Positions 1 through 11,195 of a DNA stretch of 64,000 bases are shown here, piece after piece (within the stretch, counting starts at the first letter, position 1; each line of letters opens with the position of its first letter). Made by a program: the position numbers and the translations under genes. Under the pieces are notes generated by a model. The model was not told the origin of the DNA and made no database searches. It saw nothing but the letters and a program-made list of their open reading frames with translations. This DNA is from Puccinellia tenuiflora (Eukaryota; Streptophyta; Magnoliopsida; Poales; Poaceae), in NCBI GenBank assembly GCA_012064385.1, contig QRDG01001747.1, positions 194,335 to 258,334 on the forward strand, written 5' to 3'.

Positions 1-2696
1 AGGTGCTCGATGCAATGCCCGCAAGAGGACCCGGTGCCCTTTTCCTGCTTCCCGTTCCCGTTTTCCGTCTCAGTTGCCGTGTTTCCCCGACATCTCCGGC
101 GCAACCACCCCGTGTTCCCTTCCGACGCATCCGTCCCATTGTTGTGCCCGTGCTGCTGCAGCCCGACTCGTGTACGCCTTTGTTTCCCGATGAGCGTCCC
201 CGTTTCCGATGTTTCCCGGTTGTCCCCGTTGGGAAGCCATCCCCGATGTTCACGTCTTGCGTTCCCCGGTGTTTCCCCGACGTGTTCCCCGGTGCTTCCC
301 GACGTTGTTTCCCCGTCGTGAAGCCGTTCCCGTCGTAAACCGTGAGTTCCCCGTTCCCGTTCCCGACGTGAAGCCGAAGACCCCGATGCGACAAGTTCTC
401 CATCTTTGTGTTTTGTGTGCCGGCCGCCTTCGTGCGCGTCCGTGAAGATCGACCCCCGACCACCGTGGACCCCGTCGACCCCGAAGCCCGGAACGACAAG
501 GTCTGCAACCCCGACATCCCGCGAACGACTACTTCCACGACGTCAACTACTTCGACTACCTCGACGACTTCGACTCCGGACGAACGACTACCTCGACTAC
601 TTCGACTGCTTCGGCTACTTCGACTACGACGACTACTTCCTCTCCGATCCGAAGACGACGGCTTCCAATCCGGAGATCCTCGATCCGATGTGTGACCCCA
701 ACCCTAAACCCCTATATGCCATATATATATATCCGTATCTTATAAAATCATGCATGCTTAATTAACATCGAACCTTTAACCATTTAGTCGAATTAATCTA
801 ACTTTAATTATGGGGTTTGTCCGGTGCATCTATATTGTGCTCCGATCCCATTTAAAATTCTTTTGCCATGTGTTAGGGAATAAAATTGGATCGCATTTAA
901 TTTGTCATGCATCATGTCATCAACATGCCGATTCTTTTGCCATAGAAGTAAAATGCATCTTTTCTTTGCCCAGTGTTCGTTGCTTCTTCGGGAATAGGCC
1001 GATGAGTTGATGTGAGCAACGACAGGTTCTGCTACCTCTACCGGATTGCAGGCAAGTGATACTCCCTTGCTATCTTTGCTTGTTTTCTGTCTCTTACACC
1101 TCCTATCTTTTGTTCCTTGCTAGCCTTATATTGCGATGCTTGTGTCCCGATCCTATATGCATGTTTCCCTTGCAGCCCTGATATGCCACCACCCCCACAT
1201 CCTACTACCCTGTTGCTTGTTTATCTTGTTGGCCTTGCGAGTCGTAGTGCATGCTTAGGTTGTTTTGCTCGAGTCATGTTCTAGTCTTGTTATAATTTGA
1301 TAGTTGGGTTAAATTCACATGATAATCTATAATGTTTGGCGATGGGATATAATTAATAAAGATAAGGCACCGGCGGAAGGCCAATCGTGGTGATTTGTTC
1401 TGCTAGTGTCGCCTAGGACCCGAGTTCTTGTCCTCTGATCCAAGAATGAGCGCACTACCCACATGTGGGAGGAAATGGGACTCCCCTCGACCTAGTACCG
1501 GATCTGCAGCCTCGTCCAGGGCGCCACAAGTAGTTCGGGTGTTTCCATTTGCGCGACGCTTTATTTTGATGCAGGTACGGATGGGACGCCTCCGATACGA
1601 TGATGGTTACTTACGGTAGGGCTTGCGGTATGATGCGAAGTGACCAGCTCATGGTAGTCTGTGTCACCTAGCCATAGGCGCAAACGGTTAAGTCCACCTC
1701 GGAGCTTCGGCCGGACTTTCAAGGTGGGTCAGACTTAGCTAGGTGGTTCCCTGGACAAGTGTGGTAGTGAAGGAAAGTGTAGCGTCGGATACCCTGCCGG
1801 CACAACTTAGGAAGTGTGCTAATAGCTGGCAACAAGGGTTGAAGTGCGTGTGGTTACATTTGTGCACCCCTGCAGGGTTAAATCTTTTCGAAAAGCCGTG
1901 TCCGCGGTTATGGACGACTTGGTGAAATGTGCTGGCTAACAAGATCATAGACAACTTACACCTAATGATATTAAATTGATTAGTAAGATAGAGCTATTTC
2001 AATAATAAATTATAAAATTGCCAACTGTGTGAGTGCCTTTGGGCTTACTGCTCGTAGGATAAACGGGCTGGTAAGGAATCGGCTGGGTTATGTTTGGTGT
2101 TAGTATAGTTGGTTACCTAAGCGCTCTCTTACCTCTTCTCTATTAGACGATTGTTGCAGAGTGTCTCTATAGGTTGATAGTGCTGCTTGCTGCCGCCTCA
2201 ATCGCTAACCCTTTTTCCCCGGAATTACAGCTTTGATATCTTGTGAGTATTACTTGCCAGTACTGTTTTATAGTACTGACCCCTTCGGGGCTGCTATTCC
2301 AATGCAGCCAAACAGGTTTGAAGTCTGACGACGTTAGCTTGGGAATCCCTCCGGCTAGGCTTGGCCTGGGCAGGGATATGGTGCCTTTGCTTATCTTCAG
2401 GAATCTTAGTCCAATTTGTATCTTGTCCGTAGCTGGACACTCTTTCGTTTCCGCTGTTCTTTTGGATCTTTGTATTGTATCTTGTTGTTCTTGACTCGGC
2501 GAGTCGTTCTTGTATATATATATATGTTCTTTTGTGGTATCCGTCGAGAACTGTTGTAATGTTATCACAATTCCACCCGCATAACGTGTGAGTTGCGACC
2601 TGCACGTTATGCCTGGTGGGCGTCCTCTAGGATCGTTATTATGCGGATTTGGCGGAAATCGCTAAGTCTGCATAGTACCGATCTTGGGGCGTTACA
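1..2696 (-). mobile_element. Gypsy-type LTR (solo or 5' LTR), truncated by window edge
   Basis: The right boundary reads ..GGGGCGTTACA on the plus strand. On the minus strand this is TGTAACGCCCC, a start commonly seen in grass Gypsy LTRs. No polypurine tract lies outside this edge, which favours a 5' LTR or solo LTR read on the minus strand over a 3' LTR. No retroviral ORF occurs in the stretch. Positions 1-380 are a degenerate array of CGTTCCCCG/GTTTCCCGA-like units, and about 520-650 is a degenerate 9-nt GACTACTTC-like array. The far end of the LTR was not found, so the length is unknown and some of this interval may be internal UTR. Confidence 0.45.
520..650. repeat. Degenerate 9-nt minisatellite (GACTACTTC-like)
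   Basis: Variants of cgactactt / cgacgactt / cgactacct follow one another for about 130 bp. The array lies inside the LTR-like region and has no sign of being coding beyond its trivial open frame. Confidence 0.55.
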
Positions 2697-3110
2697 CCTC
2701 GGTGGTTGCTTGGTTCCCCTCTGTGGATCTATTTGCTTGCCTGTAAAATGTTGGATGGATGAATTGGGCTGTGCATAAAAGGAGAGGAGGAGGGCTGCTG
2801 TTGCTGCTTGCTTCTGCCCTCCCTAACTGAAAATGCTGCTATACCTGAACATTGTAATAAGGTAGCTTGTCTTCCTGGATGAAACGACGAATTGGAATAA
2901 TAAAGGTTGGAGGCCTGCCTGCATTGCACTATTAAAAATGTGTATTATCTTGTACTGTGTTCAGTAATACTAAGCCATACGTGTTGATGTGGAAATATTC
3001 TTCTTTTCTCATGGGCAAAAAAGGCTGCTGCGTTAGAGATTCTGGGCAGTTTTCCTGCGGCAACAGGTGCAGGTTCGGCCGGCGGCTGCTATACCAAACA
3101 TTTTTTTATG
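2697..3110. other. Gene-free spacer
   Basis: AT-rich sequence between the LTR edge and the foldback repeat. No ORF, RNA gene or terminal repeat was recognised. Confidence 0.4.
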
Positions 3111-3114
3111 TCAT

Positions 3115-3745
3115 TTATACATAGGTTACAAAAATGTCGTTTTTTCGCGAAACTTGTCGTGCGAACATAGAACGTCGAGATGTACGCGCCAAATTTTTGT
3201 TTAATTTTTTTTGACATACCAAAATGTTTTTTCCGGTGACAAGAGCATATACACCCATGTTCCAAAGTGAATTTTCCTCTCCTAATATTAGATTAGCTTT
3301 TACCTTTAGAAATACAGAGGCGGAACTATAGAAACTAAAAACATCACGCCGGTGGAGTTTTGACACCTGGGAGCATATGCTCCTGGTTTTTGAAATGCAG
3401 TTTAAGAAAATTTTGAAACTTCAAAAAAGTCGGACAAAAAGTTTCATGCGTACATATCGACAATCTATAGCTCACGAAGTCGTTTCACGTAAAACTGACA
3501 TTTTTTATATTATATATAAAAAAAAGATAAATTTTGGTGCTAAAAAAAGCTTCTCACGAGACATTTTTTTAATCTTTTCTACACAGGCCACAAAAAAGTT
3601 GGTTTTTTGCGAAATTGTCGTGCGCACATAGAACGTCAATATGTACGCAACAACTTTTTGTTTGAATTTTTTTAACATACCAAAATGTTCTTTTTGGTGG
3701 CAGAAACAAATACTCCCAAGTTTCAAAGCGAATTTCCCAAACATC
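3115..3745. mobile_element. Foldback / long inverted-repeat element
   Basis: Three diverged copies of one AT-rich segment of about 110-140 bp are present. Two (3127-3260 and 3589-3725) lie in the same orientation and share runs such as cgtgcgNacatagaacgtc and acataccaaaatgtt. The third (3370-3515) lies inverted between them, with gtacatatcgac and aaaactgacatttt as partners. The centre carries the palindrome GGAGCATATGCTCC at 3370-3383. The layout suggests a non-autonomous foldback or Mutator-like element, or two abutting ones. No target-site duplication was identified. Confidence 0.45.
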
Positions 3746-4375
3746 ACATGATCACAAGTTAATTAGGATTTTGATTGGCAACTTGTGCTTCTGTTCGGCA
3801 GACGTGGACAAGAAATCTAAATTCCACACAAAAAAGACATGAAATGCAAATTAGTACATACATTTTTTTTTCACACAGATTGCAGAAAACAGGAATATGA
3901 CGTTTTGGAGGTCGAGCTCCTTGAAACCTTCAAAAACAATAATTAAAACTTTTAAATTCCTAGTTGTAGATGATATCGACATGTACCTCGGAGAAAAATC
4001 AAATTGCAAAATTCGTTGTATTTTAGGCTGTATAGAAATGACAAACATGTAGATCTAGATCGGTTAGCACTGCACAGTTTATAAAACTTGAAATTTTGCA
4101 GTTTTTTTTTGTATTTCCTAGAACAATACGGTTTTGCATTGAAATTTTTCACGGTTATAGATCTCGACATTATCTGCACCTAGAATTTTTGTTTTGATTG
4201 ATTTGAGATATAAAAGTGCATTTTTAGGCGAGCTATAGCTTGGGCTCTATTTCTAGTTTGCCGGGCATATTTTCTATGAGTCTTTTGATACTTCTAGCTC
4301 TTGCGTCCCCCCCCCCCCCTCTCCAATTTCCGACTCTATCCCTGATGCCAGTCTTCCGTTGTTCAGGTTCAACAT

Positions 4376-4377
<2 letters not shown>
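3746..4377. other. Gene-free AT-rich spacer
   Basis: No coding signal. A homopolymeric C run occurs at about 4309-4319. The sequence resembles degraded non-autonomous transposon DNA but no boundaries could be set. Confidence 0.35.
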
Positions 4378-4411
<34 letters not shown>

Positions 4412-4785
4412 ACATATTCATACTACACCCGGGTGTAGCTACACCCACATATGTTTCTCATGATTTAGAAGGTATCTATCATACCGGAGAGTACGTACAT
4501 GTAGTATGTAGTATATATGATTATTTAGCAGGTATATATACTACTTTATAGGTAGTATGTACAATTTTTTCACATAATCCTTTTTACGTACAAATATGAC
4601 GGTATTTTTAATATAGTGCAAACTACATACCCACTTGTAATTTTTTTCATATAAGTTAGTATGAAGTATCTTAGATATAGTATATGAAGTTATGAACATA
4701 CTCAAACCGATAAAGTATCTCGAATATTTCCGTACGGCAGTATTTAGACATGGGTATAGCTACACCCGGGAGTAGGAAGCATTTT

Positions 4786-4824
<39 letters not shown>
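4378..4824. mobile_element. (TA)n-flanked MITE, body about 4410-4789
   Basis: The body is bounded by TA microsatellites on both sides (4378-4408 and 4790-4824). Its termini are inverted repeats of about 35-40 bp. The left end contains cccgggtgtagctacaccca (4428-4447), and the right end read on the minus strand contains the same core with small changes (4751-4770). A MITE sitting inside a (TA)n tract recalls the rice Micron type; that family link is inference. Confidence 0.6.
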
Positions 4825-4829
<5 letters not shown>

Positions 4830-4917
4830 CTTAACCACTTCTATTTATTTTTAGCAAACACGTATGCCAATAATATTTTGCAATCTGAATCCAGCTCATG
4901 GACACATACAGTATTTA

Positions 4918-5096
4918 CATCTATCTATGCCTATATCTATATCCACATCCATCTATCTGTATCTATATCTATATCCATATTATATATCTATATCTATATC
5001 TATATCTATATCTATATCTATATCTATATCCACATCTATGTCTAAATCTATATCTAAATCTAAATCTATATCTATATCTATATCCATATCTATACC
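4918..5096. repeat. Hexanucleotide array (CTATAT)n
   Basis: About 180 bp of tctata/ctatat units with scattered variants (ccatat, ctaaat). It is followed by cctaacattaaaactattaagattt, which resembles the flank of a second array at 11020-11190. Open frames across it are repeat artefacts. Confidence 0.85.
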
Positions 5097-5990
5097 TAAC
5101 ATTAAAACTATTAAGATTTCTTGTTTGTCAGTCGAAAAAAAGCGATATGCGGCGTAGTGCACGCTTCATCATCTTTGCCTTCTCTTCGCCAATCCGTACT
5201 TACTGGCAGGTGACTAATAATTTATCTTTTCTTATGTATTTTCCGCCTTTACCCTCATACTTTGGTGGATAATTGGATATTTTGCAAAAAAAAAAAAACA
5301 TGCAGACGAGTTTGCGGATGATGATTTGACTCTGTTTATTCATAGCATGGCGACGGATGGCTGCAAGGTTTGCTCGATGTGCTTCATCGCATTCTGTACT
5401 TGTTTGTAAATGAATAACCAATTAAATATGCATTGTATTTCATGTTTTTACATTCTCGCATTGATGAATATTTTGCAAAAAACATGCATGCCTTTAGAGC
5501 AATACTTGCAAGTACAGAGATGCCACAACACCTTGCAACGGGTGGCGTCTACCCTTTAAAGAGTAAAGCAGGTGCATGACTATGGTGACGAAAGGGGGTA
5601 TTGACATTTCTTGAGCGTGATGGTCGAGCGATGGTTGTGGTTGTGACGACAGGGAGGAGAAATCTCCACCGCCCATTTATAAGAACCTACCATCACGAAG
5701 ATCAAAGACAAAGACGTTATCAAGAAAACTCTACTTTCTTGTTTTCTGTATCTTTTACATTTGTAGGGATAGCAATTTGATACTTTTATTGCAATGTATA
5801 AATTCTTGGGGTATGAAATATGAAATTAATGAAATGTAAAATTGAGATTCATTATTGGATCGTATATATTCTTGATCTATGCATGGGTTGTAGCTGGTGC
5901 GAAACCTACAGAAATGGTCTTGGAAATACAAAATGTGTGTGATGATTCTTTAAACACACACCAATATGAGTTCTAACAAAACGTTTGCAA
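5097..5990. other. Gene-free spacer
   Basis: No convincing ORF, RNA gene or transposon terminus was seen. Confidence 0.35.
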
Positions 5991-5994
5991 TTAC

Positions 5995-6205
5995 ACCTAT
6001 ACACACACGGGTCCAGTTACGAAACCGTGTCCGACGGATCTATCATCGCACACGGTTATGTTACAATTTCCGTATGCTAAGTTACAGCCATCGTACGTGA
6101 TTTATGTACCGTATACGATTGCTCATCTGATCGCCTAGCGACGGTTGCTATAATTGTATGTGATGGATAAGTCAATTATGTGCGATTACCTGATCTGTAC
6201 TAGTA
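5995..6205. mobile_element. Decayed subterminal region of a CACTA-like element
   Basis: Repeated direct and inverted copies of an (a)accgtgtNcgatgg / cgcacacggtt word occur (for example gaaaccgtgtccgacgg and atcgcacacggtta). They end near gtactagtag, which resembles a degraded CACTA terminus. Clustered subterminal repeats near such an end are typical of En/Spm transposons. The other terminus was not located. Confidence 0.35.
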
Positions 6206-6519
6206 GGAGCACATAAAATTTATACTAAGATGATATGTATTTCTAAGCCACATTGTACCACCGAGAAATTACTTTGTGCATCTCCGTGACGCACATTTTT
6301 AAGTTGGTGAGGGGATGATGCACTGTCGAGGAGCATTTTCCCTATCGCTGTTGCCACCGGTTTTTTTTTTGGAGTTTCTGAGGGGTTCCCTTAGCAGTGA
6401 CACCAAGTATTGCACTTTCAAAGAAGAAAATGATGAGTGACAAGGCAGTGGTTCGCAACTTAGCTGCATGTGAAACTATAGGCTTAGCTATTACCATCTA
6501 CAGCGATAAGACAGAAAAG

Positions 6520-6860
6520 AAATTTTTTTTGATAAAGCGATTTTATTACTTAAATATTTTAATTATTATACCCGGCCTCTGCATAGCTACGATGCACACA
6601 GCCCTGACAAGTCCACAAGTATAGAAAACAAATAAAATAAAAGGCGAATTACATATCAAAGTGAGAAATTGTAAAGACGTCTAAGACGGTGGAGGCCCAA
6701 TCCTGAGATTATGCTGCCATCCACGTTGGGTAAAAAAATCCCTCGCCGAAGCCTCCAACCGCGTAGATACCTCCATGAATAGGTCTCGGTGCCCCACACG
6801 CTGTAGAGGCGACCATGAACGGATCAACGCTGTGCACTGGTAGATGACCTGCAAAAGGGA
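6520..6860 (-). mobile_element. LINE 3' end fragment
   Basis: On the minus strand the sequence ends with gcagaggccgggt, an AT-rich stretch containing aataaaatcgctttatc, and an A run (TTTTTTTT on plus at 6522-6530). This looks like the 3' terminus of grass LINEs. The fragment is severely 5'-truncated and has no intact reverse transcriptase. The upstream boundary is approximate. Confidence 0.45.
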
Positions 6861-6886
6861 ACAATTTTTATCATATGACTGTTGTC

Positions 6887-7865
6887 AAGACTTGCATGTG
6901 AAACCATATATATACAGCGGCGACTCTGGCTTTCGCCTTGCGTTGAGTCGCCTCCGCCGTGTTAGGGTGTGTTTGGTAGCTTGTATCACTTCGAATTCAC
7001 TCTCTCAGTCGAGATATCTGACCTCATACAAGCTGGTCTGGTGTGTTTGTTAGCCCGTATGTGTTGGCCTAAAAAGCAATCGGGCCCTCCGCACCATAAC
7101 GCAGCACTGGGAGCAGCTCGTCGCCGGTGCTGAGCAATATGGCGGCACATGCTGGGTGCCCGGGAGGGTTTCCTTCGACGGCGACGGCCGCCGGAGATGG
7201 CAGAGGAGGAGAGGGGCGGCGCGGGGATGGACGCCGAAGCTTCGTCGGTGGCGGCGGCCTTTCCGCGGCGGAGGCACGCGCCGGATGGGCGACGGCAGGG
7301 AGAGCGGCTCGGGGCTGGGGTGGGGGCTCGCAGCGCGCGGCCAGTGAGCTGTGCGAACTGAGGAATCGCGCGGCCGCCATGTCCAGATCGGAGCTCCAGC
7401 GGGGGCTGGGGAACGACCACGGGGGGCACATCAACAGTACCCCGACCGGGGCAGCCGGCCGCGTGCATTAGGGCCCAGCGAAACAGTGTTTTGCGGGACG
7501 AGGTCAGCCTGGGGGAGGTGAGAAGCTCGATTCGAGCTTCTCAACCCGGCACTGCCCAGAGCCCTTTTCTGCATGAGGCCGGCACTGCCGACGAGGCCCG
7601 ACCCGGGCTACCAAACAAGAAGTAGACACCTGAGCTAGGCTGAGACGGGAAGGGGTGGGTTCACCCGGGCTACCAAACATGCCCTTAGTGTCGGTTATGG
7701 CTGATAGGGCGATAAGGTCGTTGACTCGTTTTGGGGCGTGGCCTTGAGGTCGGCGTGGTTCGTTATGTTTTATGGTTTTCGCCCGGTTTTTCTCATAAAT
7801 TGTCCAACTCTTTTCGACTTTATCAATCCAAGACATTGCCGAGGTTAAAAAAAAAAGACTTGCAT
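6887..7865 (+). mobile_element. Short poly(A) retroposon with 11-bp TSD, hosting a Tourist-like element
   Basis: AAGACTTGCAT occurs at 6887-6897 and again at 7855-7865, the second copy immediately after an A10 tail. The insert (6898-7856) is therefore a poly(A) retroposon on the plus strand, probably a 5'-truncated LINE or a SINE. Its own sequence is only about 235 bp once the nested element at 6965-7684 and its duplicated TTA are removed. Confidence 0.6.
6965..7684. mobile_element. Tourist-like (PIF/Harbinger) element, 720 bp
   Basis: The termini are GGGTGTGTTTGGTAGC on the left and the inverse of GGGCATGTTTGGTAGC on the right, flanked by TTA at 6962-6964 and 7685-7687. A 3-bp TTA duplication with GGGTGTGTTTGG ends is characteristic of PIF/Harbinger MITEs. 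The GC-rich centre (7080-7460) gives overlapping open frames on both strands with no recognisable domain, so none is called as a gene. Confidence 0.65.
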
Positions 7866-8270
7866 TTGTGGAAATATCAGAGCGATTAACAATCCTCAGA
7901 ATGCGTTAAGTTCTGTTTAGAACTTCTAGAAAACATTGTCAAAACTCTTATGTAGTTTATATTTAGTAAACTTCAATTAAAATTATTAGGATACTTCCCC
8001 AATATTGTCATTTGACAATAAATTTGATTGTAGGGCACTTAGCAATACTGAACTTCGTCCATCCACCATCATTACTGGCCTGCACTCTGGAGTCTACACA
8101 ATTCCATATTTTCTCACTGGCTTATTCTGATAAGGATTCATGCCATGATAGTGTTGGTTAACTAGTCGGTAATATAGTGAAGGTGAATAAATTTTTTCTG
8201 CTACTGCTTTCCTATATAAGCTCATCTCGTGCCATTAGAACGATGTACATTGAGGCACCGATCGAGGACA
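7866..8270 (+). promoter_or_regulatory. Promoter and 5' UTR of the BBE-like gene
   Basis: A TATA element (TATATAAG, 8213-8220) lies about 55 bp before the chosen start codon at 8271. Upstream sequence is AT-rich with no other gene. Confidence 0.5.
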
Positions 8271-9939
8271 ATGGAGAATTCTAGGGCCTTCACGCTGGTG
8301 CTCCTCTTCTGTGCCGTGGCGTCCTCTTGCGAGGTCGCCCTCTCCAACTTCACGCTGCCGGCAGCCATGGAGGATTTCCTCGGATGCCTCGCGAAGGAGA
8401 TGCCGCCCAGCCTCCTCTACGTCAAGAGCTCGCCCGCCTACACCTCCGTCCTGGAGCAAACCATCCGGAACTCGAGGTGGTCGTCGCCGGACAACGTGAA
8501 GCCGCTCTACATCATCACCCCCACCAACGCCTCCCACATCCAGTCCGCCGTGGTGTGCGGCCGCCGTCACGGCGTCCGCATCCGCGTGCGCAGCGGCGGG
8601 CACGACTACGAGGGCCTCTCGTACCGCTCCCTGCAGCCCGAGGCGTTCGCCGTCGTCGACCTCAACAGGATGCGGGCGGTGTCGGTGGACGGAAAGGCCC
8701 GCACGGCGTGGGTCGACTCCGGCGCGCAGATCGGCGAGCTCTACTACGCCGTCTCCAAGGCGAGCCGCACGCTGGCGTTCCCGGCCGGCGTGTGCCCGAC
8801 CGTAGGCGTCGGCGGCCAGTTCGCGGGCGGCGGCTTCGGCATGCTGCTGCGCAAGTACGGCATCGCCTCAGAGAACGTCATCGACGTGAAGCTCGTCGAC
8901 GCCGACGGCAAGCTGCAGGACAAGAACTCCATGGGCGCGGACCATTTCTGGGCCGTCAGGGGTGGCGGGGGCGAGAGCTTCGGCATCGTGGTCGCGTGGC
9001 AGGTGAGGCTCCTGCCGGTGCCTCCCACTGTGACCGTGTTCAAGATCAACAAGACAGTGAGCGAGGGCGCCGTCGACATCATCAACAAGTGGCAGCTGAT
9101 CGCGTCGGAACTTCCCGGCGACCTTATGATCCGCATCATCGCGCAGGGGCCCAAGGCCAGGTTAGAGGCCATTTTTTCTTTTCGAAATAGGGGTATGTCC
9201 CTGCCTCTGCGTCAAGTTATGGACACAACCTTTTGTTGCAGGTTCGAGGCCATGTACCTCGGCACATGCAAAACCCTGACGCCGTTGATGAGCAGCAAGT
9301 TCCCCGAGCTTGGCATGAATGCCTCGCACTGCAACGAGATGTCATGGATCGAGTCCGTCCCCTTCATCCACCTCGGCCGCAAGGAGACCCTCGAGGACGA
9401 CCTCCTCAACCGGAACAACACCTTCAAGCCCTTCCTTCAAGCCCTTCGCCGAATACAAATCAGACTACGTCTACCAGCCCTTTCCCAAGAACGTGTGGGA
9501 GAAGATCTTCGGCTGGCTGGTGAAGCCCGGCGCGGGGATCATGATATTTGACCCCTACGGCGCCACCATCAGCGCCACCCCAGAATCAGCAACGCCGTTC
9601 CCTCACCGCAAGGGCGTCCTCTTCAACATCCAGTACGTCAACTACTGGTTCGCCAAAGAAGACGGCGCCGCGTCATTGTCGTGGAGCAAGGAAATCTACA
9701 AATACATGGAGCCCTACGTGAGTAAGAACCCCAGGCAGGCCTACGCCAACTACAGGGATATCGACCTGGGGAGGAACGAGGTGGTGAACGACGTCTCCAC
9801 CTACAGTAGCGGTAAGGTATGGGGCCAGAATTACTTCAAGGATAACTTCCAGAGGCTCGCCATTACCAAGGGCAAGGTGGATCCTACGGACTACTTCAGA
9901 AACGAGCAGAGCATCCCGCCACTGATCCAAAAGTACTAA
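8271..9939 (+). pseudogene. Berberine-bridge-enzyme-like FAD oxidase, frameshifted
   Basis: Members of this family are secreted flavoproteins that oxidise alkaloids, carbohydrates or monolignols, with FAD usually held by two covalent bonds. Seen here: a signal peptide after ATG 8271 (MENSRAFTLVLLFCAV), the RSGGHDYEG motif with the FAD-linking His, CPTVGVGG with the FAD-linking Cys, a GGGFG loop, and a C-terminal BBE domain (YVNYWF; ends IPPLIQKY). Two lesions are present. An 81-bp insertion occupies 9161-9241, with GT..AG ends and no stop in frame. A 13-bp tandem duplication of ttcaagcccttcc lies around 9423-9448; it shifts the frame and ends the first reading frame at 9551. Without both lesions the product would be 524 aa, normal for the family. 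A sequencing error at the duplication is the main alternative to true loss of function. Confidence 0.85.
9158..9253 (-). mobile_element. Short LINE/SINE tail insertion in the BBE-like exon
   Basis: The exon word CAGGTTNGAGGCCAT occurs twice, at 9158-9172 and 9239-9253. Between the copies are 66 bp that on the minus strand read gacgcagaggcaggg, tacccctatttcg, then an A-rich tail. This is the signature of a target-primed retroposon with a 15-bp duplication, and gcagaggcNggg is shared with the LINE fragment at 6520-6860. The duplicated AGGT supplies a splice donor and TTGTTGCAG an acceptor, so the 81-nt segment could be spliced out. Confidence 0.6.
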
Positions 9940-11010
9940 TTGATCGATCATGCTCTGTTCGTGGAGAGCGGCGAGAATGAATAAGCTAGCGAACAGTGAA
10001 ATTTCATTTGTTGACTTACTAGTAAAGTTCAAAACTATTTGGCCCACATATTAATCCAAGTTTGATATTTCCTATGTAAATAGCATCTAGGAATACGTTT
10101 TTTATTTGTTCGGAGAAGTCATCTAAACTTGACGGTGTAGAGGCCGATTCTAATTGGCTGGGCATCCTCATGCGGTGGCAAAGAATAGCAAAATTCCCTT
10201 TATCTAAAATAAAAGATTGTTTACACCTGTTACTTATATCATGGAATTTTAAACTCAGCTCATCCTTGTAAACTAGTATTACAAGTTAAAGATGAAAGGT
10301 TCACCAAAATTCATATCTCATGTTTACAAATTTGTCGGTTTTGAGCATATAAAATTGACCACATATGGCATATATGTCATAAGATCAAATAGAAAACTAT
10401 GTTTTTGAAATATATACCATGACTTTCTCCGGCAGATTGGACTTCCGATTTCCACATGAATTGGTCTGTGCATCAATTCAATAAGATATTAGAGTTGAAA
10501 GTTCTCAAGTTTAAATTTCGGCTAACATGCACTTAAAATTTTATTTACGTCCTTTCATCGATACCAAGTATATTTATCTTTATGCTGATAGTCCATCATC
10601 ACTAACATTAGGTGTATAAGACGACGTCGATGAGAATATTTGGATGTTAAAATTTCACTTTTCTTGTGCCGATCGGCCATCATCACTAACATCAGCTATC
10701 CAATATGTTGATGAGAATGTTTGGATGTAACGATGTCTGGTAAAAAATTAAGGCAAACTTCCGTGCACTCTTTTGAAATAAAAAGGATGAGCTGAATTTT
10801 GTTAATTATGAATTTTGTGTCATTATTCGTGCTGATTTTAGAGTTACACATGGCTTACAATTCTGTACAACTGATTAAGATTTAGATAATTCTTAAAGTT
10901 ATCCGTTGGATTCATGTCGCGGTTCGTGCTGAACTCAGAGTTGTACATGAGATGCAATTATGTACACCTAACCGAGATTTAATTTAATTAAATTGACTGA
11001 AAATTAGATA
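9940..11010. other. Gene-free spacer with diverged duplications
   Basis: Contains an imperfect tandem duplication (about 10581-10648 and 10672-10728, both with ccatcatcactaacat and gatgagaatNtttggatgt). A second diverged pair at about 10840-10900 and 10930-10985 includes gtNacaNNtgattaagattta-like words. No gene was recognised. Confidence 0.4.
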
Positions 11011-11195
11011 GTCCTATATTCATATCTATATCTATGTCTATATCTATATCCATATCTATATGTCTATATCTGTACAATATCCATATCTATGTCTATATTT
11101 ATATCCGTATATCTCTGTATCTATATCTATCCCTAATATTATAAACATTAAGACTTAGGCCACATATCTCTATATCTATTATCTATCCCTAATAT
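11010..11195. repeat. Hexanucleotide array (ATATCT)n, second locus
   Basis: A (tatatc)n array with variants, followed by ccctaatattataaacattaag and a second short array ending ccctaatattaatatgg. Its flank resembles that of the array at 4918-5096, indicating dispersal of one repeat family. Confidence 0.75.

Noticed and set aside
1..445. Pro/Val-rich ORFs at the left edge
   Set aside because: They come from degenerate CCCGTT/TTCCCCG repeats in LTR-like DNA and lack a start context or domain.
4864..5272. Ser/Ile- and Tyr/Leu-rich open frames
   Set aside because: They are read-through of the hexanucleotide array in several frames and strands.
7069..7471. Pro/Arg- and Gly/Ala-rich ORFs on both strands
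   Set aside because: They overlap each other in the GC-rich core of a Tourist-like element and show no family feature.
8327..9190. 287-codon Arg-rich frame over the BBE-like gene
   Set aside because: It is an out-of-frame shadow of the conserved BBE-like coding frame.
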